Source: Acidobacteriota bacterium
GTDB taxonomy: Bacteria; Acidobacteriota; UBA4820; DSQY01
Assembly (NCBI GenBank): GCA_021814355.1
Contig: JAKAIJ010000178.1
Location: forward strand, 1 to 5,640
Direction of reading: 5' to 3'
Length of the DNA stretch: 5,640 bases
In this document: positions 1-5,124 of the stretch, one piece after another
How positions within the stretch are numbered: the stretch's first letter is position 1
How the letters are laid out: each line of letters opens with the position of its first letter
Made by a program: the position numbers and the translations under genes
Notes under the pieces: generated by a model
Databases searched by the model: none
What the model was told of the DNA's origin: nothing
What the model saw: the letters and a program-made list of their open reading frames with translations, nothing else

Positions 1-577
1 CCGCCTTCTCGTCCACGGCCACGCCCACGGGCCAGTTGACGATCTTGGGGTCGCCCACCTGGCGCAGCATCCGCCCGTCGAAATCCAGCACGGCCACCGT
101 GTTCTTCTTCGAGTCGGCGACGTAGAGGAACCGGCTGTCCGCGGCGATGCCCACCGGATTCTCGGTGGAGAAACCGCCCGCGGAGCTCAGGCTCGTCATC
201 TTCTTGCCGGCGATGTCGAACCGGACCAGCCCCCAGGTGTGGTCCAACACGTAGACGAGCCCCTTCTGGTCGGCCGTCACGGCGATGGGGCGGTTGAGGG
301 CGAAAATCTCCTTGTTTTTCCCGGCAAGGGCGTCCAGGAAGCCGCTCTTCTTCTGGGCCCCGACGTCATACTCATCGCGCAGGAAGCGAACCCACTTCAC
401 CCGCGGCGCGTCCGGCGGCGAAGGCCAGACAGGGTCGGGCTGGGCGTCGAGCTGGGCCCGGTACTCCTTCGCGCTCTTGTCCTTGGCGAGGGGGGCGGGA
501 AGGACCACGCCGCCGAGGAGCGCAAGCGCCACCCCGGCCGCAACCGAACCGCCCCTCAACCAACCGCGTGGAGGCAC
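1..577 (-). CDS. Exported NHL-repeat (six-bladed beta-propeller type) protein, 3' end cut by window
   Basis: About 192 residues are visible and the frame is open to the window edge, so the C-terminal part is missing. The N-terminus looks like a signal peptide: arginines near the start, then a hydrophobic run (VAAGVALALLGGVVLPA, about residues 12-28), then a charged mature start (KDKSAKEY). A WPSPPDAPRVKW segment follows at about residues 51-62; such WPxPPxxPR segments are common just before the propeller in exported NHL-repeat proteins. NHL-type strands then recur: RPIAVTADQKGLVYVLD, NPVGIAADSRFLYVADS with NTVAVLDFDG, and WPVGVAVDEKA, each in the P-x-G/A-[IV]-A-x-D style. NHL propellers are non-catalytic binding scaffolds; the ligand is unknown. 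I chose GTG 577 over the in-frame ATG 592: AGGAGG lies 4 nt before the GTG, and the sigma-54 promoter places the transcript start at about 595. This is the first gene of a sigma-54-controlled unit that continues outside the window. Confidence 0.85.
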   Translation of the reverse strand, partial: MPPRGWLRGGSVAAGVALALLGGVVLPAPLAKDKSAKEYRAQLDAQPDPVWPSPPDAPRVKWVRFLRDEYDVGAQKKSGFLDALAGKNKEIFALNRPIAVTADQKGLVYVLDHTWGLVRFDIAGKKMTSLSSAGGFSTENPVGIAADSRFLYVADSKKNTVAVLDFDGRMLRQVGDPKIVNWPVGVAVDEKA

Positions 578-581
578 ACTT

Positions 582-587
582 CCTCCT
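582..587 (-). promoter_or_regulatory. Shine-Dalgarno that decides the start of the NHL gene
   Basis: AGGAGG reads on the minus strand here, 4 nt before GTG 577. It lies downstream of the alternative ATG at 592, so it can serve only the GTG. No purine-rich site precedes the ATG (upstream bases are AAAACTCTCTT). Confidence 0.7.
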
Positions 588-605
588 CTCATAAGAGAGT
601 TTTAC

Positions 606-622
606 AGCAAGGTGCGTGCCAA
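606..622 (-). promoter_or_regulatory. Sigma-54 (RpoN) -24/-12 promoter
   Basis: The minus strand reads TTGGCACGCACCTTGCT, a full match to the published sigma-54 consensus YTGGCACGN4TTGCW. The -24 GG is at 620-619 and the -12 GC at 608-607 with the required spacing. Counting 12 nt from the -12 element puts the transcript start near 595. It faces the NHL-repeat gene and lies in the only intergenic region before it. Promoters of this class need an AAA+ activator bound upstream; none is encoded in this window. Confidence 0.88.
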
Positions 623-648
623 CACATGCACCCAAAAAACATCTTCAT

Positions 649-661
649 TATCAACAAGATA
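649..661 (+). promoter_or_regulatory. Putative IHF binding site
   Basis: The plus strand reads TATCAACAAGATA, which fits the IHF consensus WATCAANNNNTTR except at one position (A for the first T of TTR). It lies at about -54 to -66 relative to the predicted sigma-54 start, between promoter and candidate activator sites, where IHF usually bends DNA for enhancer-dependent promoters. The surrounding stretch is AT-rich compared with the rest of the window. The site is short and degenerate, so position is half the evidence. Confidence 0.45.
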
Positions 662-692
662 CGTCATCCGCACTCTTCGGCTCTGGGATATA

Positions 693-719
693 TGCCCCAC
701 CAGGTGGGCAAATGCCCCA
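693..719. promoter_or_regulatory. Candidate upstream activator (enhancer) site for the sigma-54 promoter
   Basis: Three half-sites lie together: TGCCCCA at 693-699, TGGGCA at 705-710 (opposite orientation) and TGCCCCA at 713-719. The outer two are copies of ATGCCCCA exactly 20 bp apart, about two helical turns. A perfect 13-bp dyad, CCCACC-A-GGTGGG, sits at 696-708, and GGGCA-AA-TGCCC at 706-717 is a second dyad. The cluster is about 98-124 bp upstream of the predicted transcript start, the normal distance for a bacterial enhancer-binding protein. The activator is not identified. Confidence 0.55.
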
Positions 720-730
720 GAATCCAAACC

Positions 731-746
731 CGCCCCCCCTGGGGCG
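731..746 (-). terminator. Weak terminator-like hairpin after the HD-GYP gene
   Basis: On the minus strand CGCCCC-AGGG-GGGGCG forms a 6-bp stem with a 4-nt loop, followed by GGTTTGGATT. The T tract is interrupted, so termination would be weak. It lies about 50 bp after the HD-GYP stop and before the sigma-54 control region, a sensible place to end the upstream transcript. Confidence 0.35.
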
Positions 747-794
747 TTGACTTTCTCAATCTCCGATGCGGCGGTCGCACCCCATGCGCCGCGT

Positions 795-2000
795 TCAGGA
801 GAGTATACCCCAACCGCCGTAAAAATGCGCGGGGCTCTTGCGCCTCACGAGGGCGCAGAACCGGCGGACCACCTCCCCGTCGAACTGCTTGTTCGCGCAC
901 GCCTCCAGCTCCGCGAGGGCGGCGTCGGTGGCGTGGGGGGAGCGGTAGGGGCGGGCCGTCACCATGGCGTCGAAGGCGTCGGCCACGGCGATGATCCGGC
1001 TCTCGAGGGGGATCGCCACGCCGCACAGTCCGGCGGGGTAGCCCGAGCCGTCCATCCGCTCGTGGTGGGCGGCGACGATGCGGCTCACCTCGGCGAGGGC
1101 GGGGATCCCCCGCAGGATCTCCGCCCCGATCTCGGGGTGGCGGCGTACCATCTCCCACTCGGGGTCCGTGAGGGCCGCCGGTTTGTGAAGCACCGGCTCG
1201 GGGATGCCGATCTTTCCGATGTCGTGGAGGCGCGCGGCCACCACGAGGCGCTCCTGGCGGTCGGCCGAAAAACCGAAGCTCCGGCCGAGCTCCCGGCAGA
1301 AGTGGGCGATGCGCAGGGAGTGCCCCTGGGTGTCCGGGTCCTTGGCCTCGAGGGCGTTGATGAGCCCCTGGATGCTGGCCAGATCGCTGTTCCGGGCCTC
1401 GGCCCTGAGTTCGTGGCTCCGCAGGCCCAGGGCGAGGCTCGCCGCCATCGCCTCGGCGGTGAGGAGGTCGGCCTGGCTGAAGGCTCCCCGCGCCTCGTTG
1501 GCGAAGGTCAGCACCCCTAACAGCCGCTCCCGGTGGCAGATGGGCACCGAGACCGCGCTGAGGCGCTCGTAGTGGAGAAAAGAGGTCGAGTCGAAGTGGC
1601 CGTCCTCGTGGAGGTCGTTGCAGAGGTAGGGGGTGCGGGTCTGGGCCACCCACCCCGAGAGCCCGCAGCCCAGGGCTACCCGCGGCGGCGGTCCGCCCGG
1701 CAGCGCCTCCAGCCCGAGGGAGGCCGCCAGCTCGAGCTGGTCCCGCGCGGCGTCGCAGAGGAAGAACAGGGCGATGGTGGCGCGGATCCGGACGCAGGCC
1801 TGCTGGAGCACCTCGGCATAACAAGCCGGGGAAGGGTCCCGTTCGATGAGGAGCTGGCCCACGTCGGCCACCGATTGGAGGCGGATGAGCGCCTCACGGA
1901 TCTGGTCGAGGCGGGGCGGGCCCGCGGCCTCGTCCTTCGAGGGACGCTCGCGGGGTTCCTCCTCCAGGGGCTGGACCGTCTCCGGGTTGTCGCGGTGCAC
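795..2000 (-). CDS. GAF domain HD-GYP protein, predicted cyclic-di-GMP phosphodiesterase
   Basis: The protein has 401 residues. Residues 1-30 are charged and probably disordered. A GAF-like sensor domain covers about residues 40-195, ending in RLSAVSVPICHRERLLGVLTF and an alpha-helical linker. An HD-GYP domain fills about 205-390 with all hallmark motifs: GHSLRI (H227), HDIGKIGIPEPVL (H259, D260, K263), HPEIGAEIL (H288), HHERMDGSGYP (H312, H313, D317, G320-Y321-P322), VADAFDAMVTARPYR (D341) and a terminal FDGEVVRRF. Intact HD-GYP domains of this type hydrolyse c-di-GMP; a complete metal and GYP set suggests activity. There is no receiver domain or membrane segment, so it is probably cytoplasmic, with the GAF domain sensing a small ligand. 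The start is GTG 2000, with AGGAG 6 nt upstream. The frame stays open to an ATG at 2243, but that extension is low-complexity and overlaps hairpins, including a terminator-like one. The gene appears monocistronic, preceded by a structured gap. Confidence 0.93.
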   Translation of the reverse strand: MHRDNPETVQPLEEEPRERPSKDEAAGPPRLDQIREALIRLQSVADVGQLLIERDPSPACYAEVLQQACVRIRATIALFFLCDAARDQLELAASLGLEALPGGPPPRVALGCGLSGWVAQTRTPYLCNDLHEDGHFDSTSFLHYERLSAVSVPICHRERLLGVLTFANEARGAFSQADLLTAEAMAASLALGLRSHELRAEARNSDLASIQGLINALEAKDPDTQGHSLRIAHFCRELGRSFGFSADRQERLVVAARLHDIGKIGIPEPVLHKPAALTDPEWEMVRRHPEIGAEILRGIPALAEVSRIVAAHHERMDGSGYPAGLCGVAIPLESRIIAVADAFDAMVTARPYRSPHATDAALAELEACANKQFDGEVVRRFCALVRRKSPAHFYGGWGILS

Positions 2001-2018
2001 TCGGCGCTCCTCCCTCCG

Positions 2019-2063
2019 GCGCGGCCCCCCGCCGGATCGCCAGGCCGCGCCCTCAAGCGCGGC
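2019..2063 (-). repeat. Three mutually complementary GC elements before the HD-GYP ribosome binding site
   Basis: Minus strand: element A GCCGCGC (2063-2057), element B GCGCGGCC (2050-2043) and element C GGCCGCGC (2026-2019). B can pair with A (7 bp, 6-nt loop) or with C (8 bp, 16-nt loop), but not both. C ends about 5 bp before the AGGGAGGAG ribosome binding region. The arrangement resembles a switch, but no ligand-binding core is recognised. Confidence 0.4.
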
Positions 2064-2069
2064 ACTCCA

Positions 2070-2093
2070 GGAAAAGGCCCGCTTCCGCGGGCC
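2070..2093 (-). terminator. Rho-independent terminator-like hairpin
   Basis: On the minus strand GGCCCGC-GGAA-GCGGGCC is a perfect 7-bp GC stem closed by a GNRA tetraloop, followed at once by TTTTCC. The T tract is short but directly abuts the stem. The plus strand has no T tract after the stem, so it acts on minus-strand transcripts. It would end the radical SAM / membrane protein transcript about 157 nt after the last stop, or act as an attenuator inside a leader of the HD-GYP gene. Confidence 0.6.
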
Positions 2094-2249
2094 CTCCAGG
2101 GAGAGATTGTACGGGGGATCGCCGCCGGCGCCGGAAAGCGCCCGACACCCGTTCGGAGCGCTGGGGGATTTGCCGCTAACGGCGCCATTTCCCCCGAATG
2201 CGAACCCGGAAGAGGCTTGCAGTGTCCACGGCCCCGGGTTCATGGTGCT

Positions 2250-3593
2250 CTACCGGGAGTCCGCCAGGCGCAGACGGGGCGCCCGGACCGGCGCGGGGAG
2301 CCAGAACTCCACGGGAAGGTCAATGCGGCCGGGGCGGTCGGGACGGGCCACGGAGCCCGCGTACCTCAGGAACGCGGAGCCATCCTCTTCCACGGCGTAG
2401 TCCCAGCGGGCGCCCTCGCAGCGCGTCTTCTCGATGCCCTCGACGGTCCGCGGCCAGGCGCCCGAAACGGGGTCCCGGGCGGCGCGCACCTCGAAGAGCT
2501 TCCGCGTCAGCTCCAGGTCCAGCTGAAGCTGGCGCATGGAGGCCCAGGAGCGGCCCAGGCTCACGATCCCGAACCGCCCGATGCTGCTCCACCACGGAGT
2601 CGAGCGAGCGATCCGGTCCAGCGTCGCTGGATAGTCGGCGCTGCAGAACCCGAGCCGCTGCGCCTCGGCGACCTCGGCCAGGAACCGCTCCCCCGCGTCG
2701 GCCATGGAGAGACGGAACCAGAGGCGCCCGAAGGTCTTCCAGAGAAGCCCCTCCCGGCGGGCCATCCGCCCCGTGTAGGGCTCCGCCGCGGAGCGCCGTC
2801 CCGCCTCCCGGTAGGACCAGGCCACATAGCGCGCCGCCCTTTGAAGCTCGGGCTCGAAGGCCCCCGGCAGAAGGTCCGGTTCCCATCCCTCGGGGCACCG
2901 GTCGAGCTTTCGGAGCACGCCGGCGCACATCCGGGCCGTCGCGAGCGCCGCGTCCTGGGAGAGCAGTTCCGGTCGCAGCCGCAGGGACTCCGTCAACCGC
3001 CGCGCCCCCGCGAGGTCCCTCAGCGCCTCGCAGGACCGCCCCTCCGCGAGCTGCGCCAGAGCGTCCGCAACCAGCCACTCGGCCAGCCCCATGAGCCCGA
3101 GGCGGTGGGGCGGGAGGGCGATGGGCGGCCTCTCCATGTCCTGGTCCCACAGGGGGACGGCCGTCGCGAGAAGGTCCAGCAAGGTCTCCCGTTCCCCCGC
3201 CCGCTGGGAGAGGAACCGCGCGACCGGGGCGGGGGGCGGGGCCACGGCGGGGGACGGCGTCTCCAGCTGCACCTCAAGGTAGCCGTGGACGTCCCCCTCC
3301 ACCTCGTTCCAGGGTCCGGTGGGTTGGGCCTCGTTCAGCGCCAGCGAGCGAAGCGGGAAGCCGAGGGGCCAGCAGAGCTCCTCGAGCCGGCGGGCGGTCT
3401 CGTTCTTCTCGGTCCTGGGGAGGGAGGCGTCGAAGCCGTCCAGCGAGCCGTAGGTCTCGGCCCAGGCCCGGTCCACGGCCTGCTCCTTGTGGCGGACCAC
3501 CAGGAGCGTCCCGCCGTAGGCGGCGACGGTGAGCAGGGCGGCCGAGGCGAGGACGAGCCAGAGGAACCGGGCGAGTCGCTTCGAGAAGTGCAC
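2250..3593 (-). CDS. Membrane-anchored protein of unknown function
   Basis: I do not recognise a named family. With start GTG 3593 the protein has 447 residues. A short basic N-terminus (HFSKRLAR) is followed by one hydrophobic segment, about residues 10-33 (FLWLVLASAALLTVAAYGG), with a basic flank (RHK). It should be a signal anchor with the rest outside the cytoplasm. A proline-rich spacer (TPSPAVAPPPAPV) lies at about 112-124. Residues 130-355 are mostly amphipathic helices rich in Leu, Ala, Arg and Glu. Near 357-415 a segment, LELTRKLFEVRAARDPVSGAWPRTVEGI then YAVEEDGSAFLRYAG, resembles the C-terminal module of many uncharacterised anchored proteins, where a helix is followed by GxWPxxL and a D-x-G turn. 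The start is supported by AAGGAG (3604-3599) 5 nt before the GTG; a GTG at 3638 would overlap the radical SAM gene by 17 bp and lacks such a site. It lies 28 bp after that gene's stop, so the two are probably cotranscribed. Confidence 0.82.
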   Translation of the reverse strand: MHFSKRLARFLWLVLASAALLTVAAYGGTLLVVRHKEQAVDRAWAETYGSLDGFDASLPRTEKNETARRLEELCWPLGFPLRSLALNEAQPTGPWNEVEGDVHGYLEVQLETPSPAVAPPPAPVARFLSQRAGERETLLDLLATAVPLWDQDMERPPIALPPHRLGLMGLAEWLVADALAQLAEGRSCEALRDLAGARRLTESLRLRPELLSQDAALATARMCAGVLRKLDRCPEGWEPDLLPGAFEPELQRAARYVAWSYREAGRRSAAEPYTGRMARREGLLWKTFGRLWFRLSMADAGERFLAEVAEAQRLGFCSADYPATLDRIARSTPWWSSIGRFGIVSLGRSWASMRQLQLDLELTRKLFEVRAARDPVSGAWPRTVEGIEKTRCEGARWDYAVEEDGSAFLRYAGSVARPDRPGRIDLPVEFWLPAPVRAPRLRLADSR

Positions 3594-3621
3594 TTCGGCT
3601 CCTTGGGCCGCACGGCTCCCT

Positions 3622-5094
3622 TCAGGTGCGGTTCTCACGGGGCACCACGGGGAGACGCGGGGGCCCGCCGGGATGGCCCAGATTCCCCATCTGCTCCCGC
3701 AGGTAGGAGTGCTCCAGGAGGAGCTTCATCAGCGAGTGCATGAACGCCTGCTTCCAGGCGGGCATGGCGGGAAACCGGCGCATCTTGTCGGTGTAGAACT
3801 CCTTGAACCCCTTAAACAGCATGGCCCGCACTTCGTCGAGGGTCATGGCGTCGGGCTTGATGACCGGCTCCACCAGGTTGTACTTGCGGTAGTCCGTGGT
3901 GACGATGTGGTCCTTCACTTTCGGGTAGAGGTCGGCGTAGGGCCAGGGCGTGATGGCCAGGAAGAAGGCCATGTCCGGGTCGTAGTGCTTGGCGAGGGCG
4001 ATGGTGCGTTCCATATCCTCGGGGGTCTCTTCGGGCATCCCCATGACGAAGGAGGTCTCGGAGATGATGTCGCTGCCGTTGATGAGCTCGATGGCGCGCC
4101 GGCCCTGCTCGACCTGGGCGTCCTTCTTGAAAAGGTCCAGGGTCGCCTGGTTGACGCTCTCCACCCCCACGTAGATGTGCTCGATCCCCGCCTCGCGGTA
4201 GCGCGGCAGGAGGGCGGCGTCGCGCAGGATGTCGTCCACGCGGGTCTCGAGCAGGAGGGTCATCCCGAGCCGCCGCTCCACGCACAGGTCGAGGATGCGC
4301 TCCCACCGCTCCCGCTCCAGCGAGGGAATCTCGTCGGCGAGCATCGCCACGTTCACGCCGTAGCGGTCGCGCAGGTGCTCGAGCTGGGCCACGAAGCGGC
4401 CGGCGGAGACGCCGCGCCAGGACTCCTCCCAAAAGAGGCGCTGGGAGCAGAAGGAGCAGTGGGACTTGCAGCCGCGGGAGCTGGAGACGACGGCGAGGGT
4501 GGAGCCCGGCTTGGGCCGGTAGGAGTACTCCTTCCACGGCACCAGCCCCCAGGCGGGCTCCAGGGAGTCGAGGTCCCGCAGGAAAGGGCGCGCGGGAGTC
4601 AGCGCGATCCGTCCCTCCGCCCGGTAGGCCAGACCGGGGATGCGGGCGGGGTCCGCCCCGGCCTCCAGGGCGGAGAGCAGATCCACCGCCGTCTCCTCCC
4701 CCTCTCCGCGGACGATGAAGTCCACGCAAGGGTGCCCGACCAGGATCTCCTGGAACATGAAAGAGGGGTGGGTGTTTCCCAGCACCGTGAGGACCCGGGG
4801 GTCCTCCTCCTTGGCGGCGCGGCAGACCTCGATGCCGTCGAGCACCGTGGCGGTGATGCACGAGACGAAGACCGCGCCCGGCCGCTCCCTCCGGAGGGTC
4901 TCGCGCACCTGGTCCAAGGTGTGGAACTTGGTCATGGCGTCGTAGAGCTGCGCGCCGTATCCGGCGCGCTGCAGCGCCCCGGCCACGTAGAGGAGGCCCA
5001 GCGGCAGCCAGGAGCCCGCCGACTCCACCACCCCCGCGTGGTAGGGGGGGGTCACGAGCAGAATGTCGCGGCTCTTCAATGCGCCCTTGGCCAC
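3622..5094 (-). CDS. BchE-like cobalamin-binding radical SAM protein
   Basis: The protein has 490 residues. Residues 9-145 form a B12-binding-type Rossmann domain: DILLVTPPYH, PLGLLYVAGALQRAGY, AVFVSCITATVLDGIEV, then GNTHPSFMFQEIL and VDFIVRGEGEETAVDLL, a pattern shared with BchE and related class B enzymes. The radical SAM core follows at about 200-400, with SRGCKSHCSFCSQ giving the CxxxCxxC cluster motif (C209, C213, C216), then YVGVESVN and SFVMGMPEETPEDMERTI. The C-terminal part (YNLVEPVIKPDAMTLDEV, then a helical tail to 490) is also BchE-like. BchE itself is the anaerobic Mg-protoporphyrin ester cyclase; relatives do methylations and other radical reactions, and the substrate here cannot be read. 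No DxHxxG cobalamin motif is visible, which also holds for several members of this class. The start GTG 5094 has GGGGAG 5 nt upstream. It is the likely first or second gene of an operon with the anchored protein downstream. Confidence 0.9.
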   Translation of the reverse strand: MAKGALKSRDILLVTPPYHAGVVESAGSWLPLGLLYVAGALQRAGYGAQLYDAMTKFHTLDQVRETLRRERPGAVFVSCITATVLDGIEVCRAAKEEDPRVLTVLGNTHPSFMFQEILVGHPCVDFIVRGEGEETAVDLLSALEAGADPARIPGLAYRAEGRIALTPARPFLRDLDSLEPAWGLVPWKEYSYRPKPGSTLAVVSSSRGCKSHCSFCSQRLFWEESWRGVSAGRFVAQLEHLRDRYGVNVAMLADEIPSLERERWERILDLCVERRLGMTLLLETRVDDILRDAALLPRYREAGIEHIYVGVESVNQATLDLFKKDAQVEQGRRAIELINGSDIISETSFVMGMPEETPEDMERTIALAKHYDPDMAFFLAITPWPYADLYPKVKDHIVTTDYRKYNLVEPVIKPDAMTLDEVRAMLFKGFKEFYTDKMRRFPAMPAWKQAFMHSLMKLLLEHSYLREQMGNLGHPGGPPRLPVVPRENRT

Positions 5095-5105
5095 ACGCGC
5101 TCCCC

Positions 5106-5122
5106 GGGGCCGCAGGGGCCCC
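5106..5122 (-). repeat. GC-rich inverted repeat before the radical SAM gene
   Basis: Minus strand GGGGCC-CCTGC-GGCCCC forms a 6-bp stem with a 5-nt loop in the 30-bp gap between the lipoprotein stop and the radical SAM start. It directly abuts the Shine-Dalgarno GGGGAG (5105-5100). No T tract follows, so it is not an intrinsic terminator; it could affect translation initiation or be incidental. Confidence 0.4.
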
Positions 5123-5124
5123 GT

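Larger units (their letters stand above)
2001..2249 (-). other. Structured non-coding gap and leader region before the HD-GYP gene
   Basis: These 249 bp hold no convincing gene. In transcription order they contain: an imperfect stem at 2195-2163 (GGGGGA pairs with TCCCCC around an inner GCCG-TTAG-CGGC hairpin); GGCGC/GCGCC at 2142-2127; a terminator-like hairpin at 2093-2076; GCCGCGC/GCGCGGC at 2063-2044; and CCGGCG/CGCCGG at 2035-2016, which ends just before the Shine-Dalgarno AGGGAGGAG (2015-2007). GC is high, so some stems are expected by chance. Whether this is a 3' UTR with a terminator or a regulatory 5' leader depends on where transcription starts. Confidence 0.5.

Noticed and set aside
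2106..2111. TACAAT on the minus strand as a sigma-70 -10 box for the HD-GYP gene
   Set aside because: No -35-like hexamer lies 16-18 bp upstream, and the start would fall directly before the terminator-like hairpin. A single hexamer is not enough.
2169..2186. TGGCGCCGTTAGCGGC as a second sigma-54 promoter
   Set aside because: The GG and GC are 13 bp apart instead of 12, and the TTGC element is absent.
2001..2243. N-terminal extension of the HD-GYP protein from ATG 2243
   Set aside because: The 81 extra residues are low-complexity, there is no good ribosome binding site, and the stretch includes a terminator-like hairpin. GTG 2000 has AGGAG at ideal spacing.
285..3743. Long plus-strand open frames (285-1520 and 1533-3743) and a minus-strand frame at 3812-5362
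   Set aside because: They are Arg/Pro/Gly-rich frames lying over the clear HD-GYP, anchored-protein and radical SAM genes. They show no domain motifs and are expected in GC-rich DNA.
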